Of a DNA stretch of 64,000 bases, positions 1-11,265 are shown one piece after another; position 1 is the stretch's first letter; every line of letters starts with the position of its first letter. Source of the stretch: Arthonia radiata (Eukaryota > Ascomycota > Arthoniomycetes > Arthoniales > Arthoniaceae); assembly GCA_002989075.1 (NCBI GenBank), contig PSQN01000002.1, positions 1,318,097-1,382,096 on the forward strand. Reading direction: 5' to 3'. The position numbers and the translations under genes were made by a program. The notes beneath the pieces were generated by a model. That model made no database searches. It was not told the origin of the DNA and saw only the letters and a list, made by a program, of their open reading frames with translations.

Positions 1-496
1 TCGCTGCGAAGTCTCCTGTGGTCCTTAAGGTATGCTTAATCAAGCCGCTTGCACGCGCGGGCGAAGAGACTGTTTCGAATAACCCAAAATCCAATGGGAT
101 GAGCTGCAGTCTCAGTCTCTTGCATTCTCCATCGCTCTTTCCATGTCTGCAGTTGGTATGATGCAGTCCTCGCCCAAAATCAAAGATCGTCTCATCTTGA
201 CCCGATGCACTTCTGTCAGAGCAATATCTATGGAAGAGTAACATCTATTTCAAACTGGGGCTTCAACGTCTGAGCACTCTTTACCAGGCGAAAGTTCCGC
301 GCTTTCATTCTCATCTTCCGTTCCGCAAATTCTTCTCCCATTCATACCGCACCGCTACATACGATTTCAGTGTCCAACGTTTGCACATCCAAACACTGCT
401 CGCTTTGTGAACAACCAAACAGCAAACCACAGCCTTGGCCTCACCCACCATCTCCGCCGTACTCACCATTACTTCTATACGCAGGCACCACATAAC
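1..496. other. Intergenic, no gene seen
   Basis: No supported coding exon, RNA gene or repeat is visible. The stretch from about 300 onward is pyrimidine-rich and may be 5' untranslated sequence of the gene starting at 497. Confidence 0.4.
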
Positions 497-2560
497 ATGT
501 TCCAACTCTCGCTGTACTCGCGTGTTGGCACGCACAACACTCTCGCACCTATGAATCTGAACCACACGTATGATCGCACATCACCGCTGCCGCTCCACAC
601 CCTCGAGCCGCGCATGAACTACGTTGAGGAACCGCGATACCCATACCCGCACATCATTCAAGCACAATCCCTCACGACCCTCATTCGCCGCAGGCTCCGC
701 CCAATACAAACTGACCTGCGCCATGTTTCCGACAAGAGCGATGACGAGCCAACTGAGAAAACACCTTCCATGCTTGACGGCCCCAAGACAGGCTTTGGTC
801 CACCAATACAGCCGTTGCAAAAGAGTGTCGCGCCCTCACCTCCTCCGAAGCGTACTAAGAGACTGCAGACGGGGGTGCGTCGCGTTCCAGGCGGTCCGAA
901 GACAGAGCAGTATCGACCCTACTATCACACCGATGCTTTTGAACCGGACCGGCTATCTGGATCGGACCTTGCGATGTACGAGGGGCACCAAGATGCCGTT
1001 GGGGAGAGTGACGAGGATGGTCAAAGACACCAACTCAGGTATGTATCGCCGGTCTTGTCACGCGAGTCACTTGGAGCCATACATGCGGCGAACGGACAAT
1101 TTGGGTTGGCTGGGCCGGGCAAGCCAAGGCAGAGGCACGACGATAACTTTGACGAACACCTCGAAAAGAAAAGGAAACGGATAAGTATCTCATCAATACC
1201 GAACGGCGGTGAATCAGCGACCATAGGAAGGAGCTCGACCTTCAGTTCGATGTCGCCTTGCGAAAATAAACGCAAGCAACAAGACGAGGGGAGATGTACT
1301 AGGAGTGCTGCGCCCACGCCGTCCCCCGCAAAACTGCATATACAAAAGCGGACACTCAGTTTCACGCCCGCACCGCTGCACAATCGGCTTCTCAAGCGGG
1401 TGAAGATGTCCAAAGCGGATGAGGAAAGGAGGAGTCCTACACATTCAGCATCGAACACAGGTCCTAGTCCACGACAGCGATCGCTGGAGTATGCTTCTTA
1501 CTCGTCCATTCACCCGACGATGGAGTCGACAGGCGTGGCAAGCTCGCTTAGACGCCGTGGGTCGCCTAGCTATGCTCTGGAGCCCACCGGCTCAAAGGCG
1601 CCTGCGCCTTTGATTGACGAAATTCATGTACGACCAAAAAGTCCAAGTTATGCACCTGGATCGCCAACACAGCACCACCTTGATCAGCGTGTGCGAGCCA
1701 GTGCGAACAACGTGCACTCGTCCACTTCCTTCGAGATGCCCCCGCACTCGATCGACCATCACCATGTACAAGCTAAAAGTCCAAGTTACGCACCTGGATC
1801 GCCAACCCAGTACCAGTTCAACCGCGTGCAAGTGGACGAACCCAACGGGCAGACCCCGCACGCGGACGATGCAGCCGAGCAGCAAATGGCGAAAAGCCCA
1901 ACATACGCACCTCCCTCACCTCCCCAGCACCACCGCCTTCAAAACGGTAGAAATGATTTCTTAGAAATGCCACATGATCTGGCAACGTCGGTAAGAAACG
2001 CAGAAGCCATTTTGAAGCAAGCGCCTTCACTAAGATATCATCGCACCATCAACGGCAAGCAGACGACTCTTAACACGGAACAGTTGCTTCCGATTGATGG
2101 CAAGTCCAAGACAAATGCGCCGGACAGTCCGATATACGCTCCGTCCTCACCCACGATGCCGTCGTATGGACCGTGGAATGGCAAACACGCCGCTGCTGGA
2201 CGCGAACTAGAGACTAGCACTAGGTATGTTCCACAATCACCCACGCTGCTACGATACAGACACGTGGACAATGACGACGCTGTAGCGTTTGACGCCGGAA
2301 ACCGATCTCAGCTAGTAAGGATGAGTCCAACTTACGCGCCGCCGTCACCTTCGACGAGACAAGCTACTACCTTCGATGAAAGGCATGCATCACAGCGCGA
2401 TGTTGCAAGACTCGTTCTGCGACCGCCTCAAATTGGGTTGGAGGAAGCTGCCCCACCTCCTGCCACGAAGCGTGGCGGTGACACCGAAGCTGTGGCTCCA
2501 CCAGACAACTCGTCAGCAGCCTACAACGGACACTGCCCTGGGATTAAAAGATTCGACTAG
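497..2560 (+). CDS. Low-complexity protein with CTD-like SPxYAPxSP repeats
   Basis: Single-exon frame of 687 codons. The frame is open further upstream (to 407) but the first ATG is at 497, with another at 551. I recognise no globular domain. The protein is rich in Pro, Ser, His and basic residues. In the second half a motif of the form S-P-[ST/I]-Y-A-P-x-S-P recurs: partial near 1558, full copies near 1639, 1777, 1894, 2125 and 2326, and a divergent copy near 2221 (YVPQSPT). The core Y-A-P-x-S-P-T resembles the RNA polymerase II CTD heptad YSPTSPS with Ser2 replaced by Ala, but the copies are separated by 20-60 residues of unrelated sequence rather than being tandem. A basic stretch (KKRKR) near 1165-1180 could be a nuclear localisation signal. 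A role in transcription or as a proline-directed kinase substrate is only inference. Confidence 0.7.
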   Translation: MFQLSLYSRVGTHNTLAPMNLNHTYDRTSPLPLHTLEPRMNYVEEPRYPYPHIIQAQSLTTLIRRRLRPIQTDLRHVSDKSDDEPTEKTPSMLDGPKTGFGPPIQPLQKSVAPSPPPKRTKRLQTGVRRVPGGPKTEQYRPYYHTDAFEPDRLSGSDLAMYEGHQDAVGESDEDGQRHQLRYVSPVLSRESLGAIHAANGQFGLAGPGKPRQRHDDNFDEHLEKKRKRISISSIPNGGESATIGRSSTFSSMSPCENKRKQQDEGRCTRSAAPTPSPAKLHIQKRTLSFTPAPLHNRLLKRVKMSKADEERRSPTHSASNTGPSPRQRSLEYASYSSIHPTMESTGVASSLRRRGSPSYALEPTGSKAPAPLIDEIHVRPKSPSYAPGSPTQHHLDQRVRASANNVHSSTSFEMPPHSIDHHHVQAKSPSYAPGSPTQYQFNRVQVDEPNGQTPHADDAAEQQMAKSPTYAPPSPPQHHRLQNGRNDFLEMPHDLATSVRNAEAILKQAPSLRYHRTINGKQTTLNTEQLLPIDGKSKTNAPDSPIYAPSSPTMPSYGPWNGKHAAAGRELETSTRYVPQSPTLLRYRHVDNDDAVAFDAGNRSQLVRMSPTYAPPSPSTRQATTFDERHASQRDVARLVLRPPQIGLEEAAPPPATKRGGDTEAVAPPDNSSAAYNGHCPGIKRFD

Positions 2561-3079
2561 GAACTTGCAGTAGGCGCGATGCCAAAAGTGCGGTGGACGA
2601 CGAGAAAGGTAGGTTCGTGACCCACGGAAGTCGGGCAGTCGAAGAGAGAAAGTACGGTGGAGAGAGAGGGCGGCGGAGGACGGTTGCGTCAAATGGTGTT
2701 ATGGAACAGGTAGAGCGAGCTGAGGAGTGATGGCATGGGAAACCGGGTGGTCTTGTCATTTGGTCCTTTTGGGTACCGAGTGAGAGTGAAAACGTTCGCT
2801 TTTTAAGTGGCTGAGCTGTGCAGTAGCATACACGTCTGCTCCGTTTCATTCGCATCATGCGCCTATGTGAAGCTGCCTTGTTGCGCTTGAAATGAAAGAA
2901 TTACACTGATCGGGCATGCTCTCCTATGCCAAACGCACAAACGAGCGTTCCCAATGAACCTTCTTCGCTAACATCAAAGCTCGCGCGCTCTTCCAACATG
3001 ACATCGTACCTGAACAGCATCACCCTCACAGTGGGAACCCACGACACGACAGACACATAATCCCCCACAACTTACTCCA
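2561..3079. other. Intergenic between convergent genes
   Basis: Lies between the stop codons of two converging genes and probably contains both 3' untranslated regions. No further exon or repeat is seen. Confidence 0.4.
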
Positions 3080-5083
3080 TCAATCTGTGGCTGCTTCTAT
3101 TTCCAGACTCACCTCCTCCATCCTCACGCGCGCCAGATACATCAGCCACCCCGGCACCTTTGCGCCCGCAAACGCATCGTCGCTCCACCCGTCATTCCAC
3201 GCCATGATGTCTTTCGCCAGGAATTTGTAGACTTTGCCGATGCCGAGGTTGAAACCCATTGCCTGTACGTTCAGGTGTCAGCACGACGCGATTCAGCTTG
3301 CAATGTCTACAATCGTCCGCGAAAGGATCTCCGGGCAACATTCCTGTGTCAGAAGCCGACAGAGAAAGAGACTGCAATGTTCAGGGCGTTGGAGGCTGCA
3401 ACATACCTGAGCTCTCTTCTTGCAATCGCGCAGCGAATCGCAGAGGGCATTGTACACGTCCACAGGTCCGCGGCCGCTTCCGCCGTAGACGCCGCGGGTA
3501 TACACCAGATTCTCCATCTTGCCGTTGCCGAAGAGCTGCACATAACGTTCCATCATCTCGCAGACTCTGCGCGCACGATCTTTGACATCCTGCTCGTTAC
3601 TGAAATGATCACGGAGGCCTCTCGGACATGCCACAGCCGTGAGTGCACGCAGGTCAGTGGCGTGCCTGATTAGTATATCTTCGAAAGACGTCGTAAAGTC
3701 CGGACGGTTCTGAAGCAGGAACTTCCCCTCACCTTTGATCAGGAAGCGAGACCAACCTGTGTCACTGACGACTTTGAGCTGGCGCCGCCGTTGTGCCGAG
3801 ATGAAGCCGTAGGCGATGGCAGCTGGGTCGTTGGACTGCTCGAGTGCGGCGATACGTCGGGGGTTTGGGCGCCGTGAGGCTTCGACTAGCTCTTCGGCTT
3901 GCCGAACGTAGGTTGAGGTTGGGTCTGTGCGACCGTAGACGCGGAAGAGGATGCGTTGGAGGCGGCGGAACATTCGTTTGCCGACGACGCGGGTGGAGTT
4001 GGTGAGGGGGTCTGTGTCGTGGGAATCTGGTGTGAGATTAGTATATGGTCCTAGTAAGATGGTTTAGTTTGAGAAGCGTTTAGTCGTGGATGGGAAGACG
4101 GTGTGTACTGATATTGGGTAGAAGAAGCGTGGGGCTTACTTGGGACCCAGTCTTTGCTCCAGAATGCACGGCCTTCTGGGTCTGTCGTCGCGGAAGGCAG
4201 TAGCTCTTCTGGTAGGATGAGGTGGTCGCCATGTCTCCTGCGTCGGATTGACTTGACGGTGTCTGCGAAGGAATCTGTTGGCGCTAATGCGGGGCTTGCC
4301 TGGATGAGGAGGTTTCTGATTTGGTGACTGTCAGCTCGAAAACACGATCCAGCAGCGGCCTGCTATTCTACGTAGACTTGGACCCGACACATTTTTCCTG
4401 CGCCAGTGATTGAGTCTTGCAATCAACGGGGCAGCATGAGATCTTGGAAGCTTGATCACTCACCCAATCTTCCTCATCCTCCGCTCCTTGCCAGCCTCCC
4501 GAGGGTTCTCAGCCAATTCAAAGTCACCCTCCAGACGGTACATGTGCGTTTCCACAAGCATCTCAGTGACACCTTGGTCATTGATGAGCTCATCCAAGAG
4601 CGACACGGTGGGCTTCTCGAAGGTGTCGGGATCGTCGATCATTTCGAAGTCGTCCTCCTTCTCCTGCACATTGCTATCTCGCGTATTGGCGATGTACGCG
4701 ATAGCCATCGCCACAGCTTGCTCGGTATCCAGACGCTTGGCGTGACTGATGTAATCAACAAGGTCGCCCTTGGTGACCGGCATTGCGCATGCGAGCAGAT
4801 TCCGTTCCACATCTTTGGCGACTGGTGCTGGAGTTTTGGCCCTGCCAATCCCCGGCGCGACTCGCGCGTGCGAAAAGATATTACACCGAGCCCTCAAGTC
4901 CGCGGCGCGGGATTTGACGCCTCCCAAGATGCCGCTTTGGAGGTTAGGCTCCCAAGGTCCTCGATCTCGGGGACGGCCGCCATAGGTTACCATACCCACA
5001 CTTGTCTGGAGAGTGGGGAGTAATGGTGGGTATGATGTAGGTTCCGGTCTAGTCGTTTGGTCAACGACTAGAATAGGAGCCAT
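3080..5083 (-). CDS. Hypothetical protein, four exons, about 536 aa
   Basis: I do not recognise this gene. Four exons join in frame with good splice sites: 5083-4464, 4327-4140, 4026-3407 and 3262-3080. Donors include GTGAGT and GTATGT; the acceptors end in CAG. The first junction reads RMRKIG|HQIRNLL, the third RAQ|AMGFN. The N-terminal ~100 residues are Pro/Arg-rich; the middle is charged and probably helical; there is no signal peptide or membrane segment. The C-terminal exon (AMGFNLGIGKVYKF then WNDGWSDD) looks compact and conserved-type. Total coding length is 1611 nt, a multiple of three, which supports the model. It converges on the upstream CTD-like-repeat gene. No function is proposed. 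Confidence 0.75.
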
Positions 5084-6663
5084 GTTGGCGGACTAGTGGT
5101 GCTGGGGTTCCGGCGCTGAGGTCGTTGCTATGTTAGCCGTGAGCGTGATTGTTTGCTTGATGTGCGTATAATTGTGTCTACGGGAAATTGAGAGAAAGAA
5201 AATACTAATAGCGATTGAGAGAGAATATGACCAGCGATTGGAGTAAAACGTTACGGCTTGTGCAGTGCGACAGTGAACGGAGGGGAGGGTTGAGTCTTCC
5301 TCAAGAAGGCTTGTAGCAGATTTCCTTGTGGTCGAAGGAAGTCGCAACGCAGGATATGGGAATTTCGCGTATTTACAAGAGCATGACATGTCGACGCGAT
5401 GTTACTCATGAAATGGAGTCAACTTGGCTGCGGATGGCGGATGTGGCTGTGAAACAAGCTTCAATGGGCCGCGTTGTTCGCTGAGAGGACGCATCGCGAG
5501 ACCATCGCTAGTTCAACAGCCGGTCACAGCATCTTCAACTTGAGTGAGATGGAAAGGCAGTGAACAAGAAGAAGCAATCGAAGGTAGTTGCGATCTCATG
5601 ATGTCCATCACGTGACTACAACCATGTCAGCCGGCAGCCAAGACGCTAGCGCAGTATATGTTCCGGAAGCGGAACAATTGTTGTGTGCAGGATCGCCCAG
5701 TCCAGATGGCCATGCCAAGACACGGGATGCCTGGTGGAGAATTGCCTGAATAGGCATATATTGGGATCACGTGATGGACGCACTCATATCTTCCGTCTCA
5801 TCCTCCTGTACCTACCTTCCTACCATGTTAGTCGGAATGTGATAAAAGCCATATACCTTATCAACAATCCTCTGTTCCTCCTTGTCATCCTCTTCCCCCA
5901 AAAGATCCAGAACGAATCTCCTTATCGTGTCGGAGCACATTTGCCTCGTTGCTCAGCTCCTCGAACGAAACGTAATAGCATGCAACTTGACCCGCGTAAG
6001 CGATGCTGCCCTGGGGTCCGTGGGTCGCTGTGGATTGCTTGGAAAGTTCTCACTTCATGAGGAGCTCAGCTGCCGCTCCCTTGCGTGCCTGGCGTTCGTC
6101 ACGGCGTTGCTGGTTCATCTAAGGACATCGTGCAGCGTAGCGAAAATTGATACGCCAAGGCCAGAACCGCAGCTTCGAGTATCGATATAACGCACTTGAT
6201 GGGTTCCAGTACGAACAGTCTTCTCAATGGACCGGAGACAGATATCTGTCAAGATAGTGGATTGGATCTGGCCCTTACTGGAGATTGTTATGATTGGTTC
6301 ACAATTTTATCTACGAAGACAGATGTATTCGTATCCGTGAGTTTCATTGGATTGGGCTGGATCTTCTTGCTTGTGGATATGGTAGCGTGAGCTACCAATT
6401 CAAATCCGGTCCGAGCCGATCCATTGGTATCACTGGGGACGGACGACGCCTGGCCCCCGTTTCAAATACTCCGTAACGCCTGGCAGCGGCTTGAAAGTGA
6501 GCAGTACAAGACGAACATGCCTTGGCAGTGGATTTAGGGGCCAGGTGCCCCCATGCTATAAGGCAATGAGACAATCCACAAGATTAGCTTCTGCCCCGAA
6601 CCACATATCATTTGAGCACCAACCATACCGCTTGCACATGCTCATCTTACTGCTTTTGTTACG
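5084..6663. other. Long intergenic region, 1.6 kb
   Basis: Contains the presumed promoter of the minus-strand gene starting at 5083 and that of the DUF6536-type locus starting at 6664. Only short frames without homology signals occur. I see no repeat or RNA gene. Confidence 0.4.
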
Positions 6664-9496
6664 ATGAAGTGGCCACGGAAGTCAGGTCTGAACGAAGCCG
6701 AGTACCTTGAGCTTGATGCTCTAGACAAGGTAACGTCAAGTCAAAACGAGCAACAGCAAACAAGATGGTACAGGAACTTTCATGTCCAAAAATGGCGTCC
6801 TATCGTCTGGCTAGGTACGTGTGCTCAATTGTGATATTTGCAGTGATTGTATACTGTACGGTGATTAAAAAACTGCAAGAGCCGGTACATGAAGAGCCTG
6901 ATGCCTTGTCAAGGATGTTCATGCTGCCCTTCATCTTCAGCATGGGTTTCATACGCTAATGAGTGGCATGTAGGTCTCTCACTATCTGCTGCCATTCTCA
7001 TCGCGAATATGTGCGTCGGCAACACCCGCCTCGCTCACATCTCGCTTGCCTGAGCTCACGCGAACCATTAACAGCGCAGTGCTCATTACGGGGTATTGCT
7101 CTAAACACGACAGAGACAGTATAAAAGTACTATTCCACGGCGACTGCAAAAAAGCGGACAATATCAATACCGGTTGGCATATTCTCATAAACATTCTCAG
7201 GTCAGTGAGAGAACCCGACAGTTGAGAGCTGAGGCAACGCTAAGCAATGCACACAGCACACTGCTTGTAGGTGTTTCTAGCAGCGTCTCACAGATTCTTG
7301 TGGCTCCCACGCGAGCGGAGGTCGACGTCGCCCATTCAAAGGCAAATGGATGCATATTGGCATTTTTGACTTCGGTAACCTCAGGTTCATATCCATAAAG
7401 CGGGTTGTATTATGTGCTATAATTGCGATCACCTCTATACCCCTACATCTTCTGTTAGTAGGGCATTTTCATGGTTTCTGGCACACCATGAAGAATTCTA
7501 ACACTGCAAAAAGGTACAATTCAGTCATCTTTGAAAGTATTACGATCAACGACTATTGTGTATCTGCAGTCACGCCAGGCTTTGCGCAAGGTGCCAATTT
7601 CTCGATCTCGGACACAAAGTTCTCGAGCGAAGGGGTTTGCAGATTTTCACTTAGTCAGATGGAACGTCAAGCTTCATTTCGTGCATTGCCGCTGACCACA
7701 ACCGTCATAGACGACATGCTGCTGTTACAGGGACAAGCGCAAGACCAGGAGCTGACTAGATTAGAGTGGCGAGACTGCGTACGGACATTTGCCAAAGACC
7801 TCGTGGAAGACTACTCCGCCGTTCTGCTCGTCACTGATTCCATTGGTGACCAATCAGGCTCCGTGTTGTCGGTGTATCAATACTATACTCCAGCAGAACG
7901 ACTCCTCTATCCCATCCACTTCCGAGCCTACTCATGGATATGCAGTAATGCTCACATCTGCAATGCTGATCTGATTGCCGCCTCATCCTCGTGGCAGATT
8001 GAACAGAGAAAAGATTCAAGAATCTCCACAGGCCGTCTCCAAACCGTTGACTACTGCTTGGCACGTCCAACGAAGCCCGACTGCGGCGTCAATCTGAACA
8101 CGAACCTGATGTTGGTAGTCATCGTATGCAATTTGGCCAAGTTGGTGTGGTAAGCACAGCGTTCTGTGGCAGTGACAGCTATCTTGGCTTACCAGCTTAG
8201 CTTTATGTGCTGTCTGTCAATTAACCATCATGAGCCTCTTGTCACCGTCGGTGACGCAGTTTGTTCTTTTCTAGCGGATCCGGACAAGTATTCAGACGGT
8301 TTGGGTCCCGTGTCAAGCCAGGACGTTCGCGGAGGCTGTGTCGATGTGCACAGACAGGCCGTCTCGATAGCTAGTGACAACTTGCCGGCAAGATCGCTCC
8401 TGTTGCCTGGTTGGACCTGGCAGGCGAAACCTCACAGATACTTTTCAGCTGTCGGCCTGTCAAGATGGATCTCGACAGGATTGCTGTGTACTACAATTTG
8501 GACGATAGGTGTGGTCCTCGCGATTGAAGGTAACTTGTCATGACTTAGTGACTGGCGTGCATGATACGCTGAAACTTCTTCTAGCGTCTAAGTCCGAGGG
8601 TAAAGGCGGCTTTGGGTTCGATTCATCAAACCTCGTAGTGGGATTCTCTCTTGCACTCGCCATCCTTGCCGCCAACGCAATGCAGCTCGCAATATCAAGC
8701 TGCTATCTTTTATATAACGGCATTTTGACCTGCTGCTTGCTGTCAAGCGAGCTGGCGGATTTTGCAGGACAAAGAAAAACAATGCGAGTCACCAATCCGC
8801 GAGGCAATCAAAGATCTACATACTTTCTCTCGCTACCTAAAACATGGATCATACCGCTGATGTCTGCAATGACATTGCTTCATTGGCTGGTTTCACAAGC
8901 GTTGTTCACGGTCGACATCCGGGTTCTCGATCCAAACGGAGAAGAGATACTGGACGGCGATGCAGCATCGTTTTCAATTCTCCCCATGAGCAACTGATGT
9001 TCTATGTAACGTTGGCTCTGTAAAGTTACGGAGTCCTGTGGTCTTGGCCATTTCACGGCAGGGACGCGGCGTGGCAAACGACAAGGACTCAAGTTGATAG
9101 AGGCTGACAATAGCACTATAGGGCTTGGCTATGGGTAAGACCCTTCCGCCAGCCACAGTCAACATGGTTTTCGATGGACTAACGATCTGGGCATCAAGCT
9201 TTACGCCTGCACTGTGTGCGGTGATTGAAGGGTCTCTCCTCATTATATTCCTGTTCGAAAACGGCTTTCGCAGCATTCTCGGTGGCACCCCTGTGTTCTC
9301 GAGCTGCAGCATTGCCATCAGCGCAGCCTGCCATCCTATCTCTCAAGAGCCGACTGACGCGATTCTTCGCCCGCTCCAGTACGGCGTGCTGAGCCAGCCC
9401 TCTGAAAGACGACCAAACACTGTTGGATTTTCATCGACAGCCGTAGCTGCGCTCAAAGACGGGGAAACGTACGCAGGGAGGGCAACATACGAGTAG
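6664..9496 (+). pseudogene. DUF6536-type fungal multi-pass membrane protein, apparently broken
   Basis: Fragments in order match the fungal DUF6536 membrane family as I know it: N-terminal WYRNFHVQKWRPIV, LSTLLVG, APTRAEVDVAHSK, then GKW-type MHIGIFDFGNLRFIS, LHLLYNSVIF, EPLVTVGDA, RVTNPRGNQRSTY, LLHWLVSQALF, and C-terminal AISAACHP. Introns still splice cleanly at 6815-6973, 7201-7256, 7454-7513, 8150-8200 and 8529-8584. The coding frame is nevertheless interrupted. The first membrane segment meets TGA at 7051. Near 7340 the conserved HSKGKW shifts frame, as if one G were missing, and no intron fits there. Another TGA at 8995 cuts off the frame before the C-terminal part, which continues in a different frame from about 9190. 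Either this is a decayed gene or the assembly has indels. Membrane location is inferred from the family and hydrophobic segments. Confidence 0.6.
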
Positions 9497-10389
9497 GAAA
9501 TTTGCAAGCTGGCCTCCTCAACACCAACGGTACTCAGCTGCCAACTGAGTCTGATATCAGCAGAGATCGAGTATCGTCTTCGACGCAGGCAATTCATCTC
9601 GGCAAGTAGACCATCGGGTAACAACTTTGCACTGCTCTTTGCTCAAAGCGGCCACCCTAATAATCTAGACAGATGTTGTTATGCTGCTGCGAGCTTCTCT
9701 CTGCTATCTTTTTCTGTCGGTATCGCAGCCGTTGTGGACTTTCGCTCGCGCTATCTACTCGCGGTGTCAGTGCCTCTGACCGTTGGTGTAAGCCTTGGGG
9801 AAATGAATCTCATGGACAACGTTAACATACGCTAACTCTTATAGACATTTTGTTCTACGATGTGGTCTTTCAACAATGTTTCTCTCAAGCCCTTCCGCCG
9901 CTACATCCACGGTCCTCCTGAACATCCTGGCTGGCATGTGGCTATAGAGCTGCTTCTCTGGCTTTACCTCTTGGCCACTGGCTTGCATAGCTCGCTATTT
10001 CCGCGGTTTACGACTTTCAATAGATTCACTATCGCGAGTGTTCTCACCTTTTCAGCTGGGATGCTTGCACTGTTGAGCGGGTAAGTCGATCTCCCGCGCA
10101 CACCATAGTGTACGCACTTCCACTCATCAACGAGGGTTCAGTGGCAGACAGAGACTTGTTTTTTCAAACACTGACCGTCTTTAGCATTGCCCATCTATCT
10201 CTGTTCGTCCACGCTTGCATTGAAGAGCACAAGCGCCGCACCGCAGAAAATCCAGCAGTCCGGAGGCGGCGGGCGCAAATACAAGCAGATGGAATTGTCA
10301 AGGCTACCATGGCGCAAGTCCTGACCGAAATGGCCCATCCTGTACATCCGGAAAGGGGGCGAGAGGTAACTCCTGTCGCGCTCGCCTAG
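9497..10389 (+). pseudogene. Start-less membrane-protein ORF, partial or decayed
   Basis: Directly after the DUF6536-type stop (9494-9496), a frame stays open to about 9787. It then continues through introns 9788-9844 (GTAAGC) and 10081-10151 (GTAAGT; the acceptor after 10151 keeps frame) to TAG at 10387-10389. The product has hydrophobic segments near 9675-9785, 9930-10000, 10025-10080 and 10155-10215, followed by a basic, helical tail with EEHKRRTAENPAVRRRRAQ. No ATG lies near the beginning of the open frame, so the 5' end is missing, lies in an exon I could not place, or has decayed with its neighbour. The overall form (about four membrane spans, short tail) resembles small fungal MARVEL-like proteins, but I see no diagnostic motif. 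Confidence 0.4.
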
Positions 10390-11098
10390 CCTATTTCACA
10401 CGGCAGGACATGGTGACTCGCTTCTCGCTGGTGAGAGCTCCAATGTCGAAGCCAGTACAGGAAACCTAGGAATCCACGACACAAGCCACGACTGGGAAAA
10501 ATCGGAGCATTTGCGCGATAACGCTGGCGCCAGTGGCCACATCGTAAGAACAAGAGGCTTCAGGACACCTGGGCAGAGTGTGTGAAAGCCGATCGTTGAA
10601 GGCTATCATTTTCGTGTCAATCACTGGCCTTAGCATTAATTGAACCTAGACATCTCCTGGGTACCGCAAACGGTGCTTAGACTGCGAGCTATAAGTTGAA
10701 CGTGCCAAAGAGTAAGCATTGCATTGCGTTCCCGAGCACTTGTGATGTTCACCTCTGTGCAGCTCACTCCCAGATACGAAACCACTTGGTGTATAATATT
10801 CTAAGACTCAGGTATATATACTATATTGATAGAAGTAGGACTAATACTACCTGGGAATCCTACTAGGAGGCCTAGGCCTCCTGGTACTCAAGGATCCTGC
10901 AACAGGTGCTTACTACAACCCTATTTTTCTTTCCTCGGATCACCACATACTAAATAAAGCAATAGTAACTCATCTTTGCAACAGACTTACAGTCCTTCAT
11001 AACACCTTTCAACATGACTACAACCCGTTTTCACAAACATGGCAGTCTCAAATCATTGCTCAGACGGAGGCATGGAAGTGCCTAGACTAGCAGGCACT
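10390..11098. other. Intergenic; AT-rich stretch with palindrome
   Basis: No gene supported. From about 10795 to 10990 the base composition turns AT-rich, with TATATA runs and a short perfect palindrome (entered separately). This could be a remnant of a repeat; no coding relic is visible. Confidence 0.4.
10865..10882. repeat. 18-bp perfect palindrome
   Basis: The sequence AGGAGGCCTAGGCCTCCT is its own reverse complement. Allowing one G-T pair, the symmetry extends to 26 bp (10861-10886). It sits in an AT-rich spacer 0.4 kb from the nearest coding exon. Function unknown; a cruciform or hairpin, or the end of a decayed element, are possible. Confidence 0.6.
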
Positions 11099-11265
11099 TC
11101 AGTACCCATTGCTCATTGCGATTGCGCTTGACGACCTTTTCCTATCTGCCAAGTGCTCGACCGTGATTCTGCTCCCACCACCCGGCGGCCCAAGACGAGG
11201 CTTCCGAGCACATCCATCTCCGCTCGCAATCCCGCCTGATGAGTCTCCGCGCATGCACGCATCGG

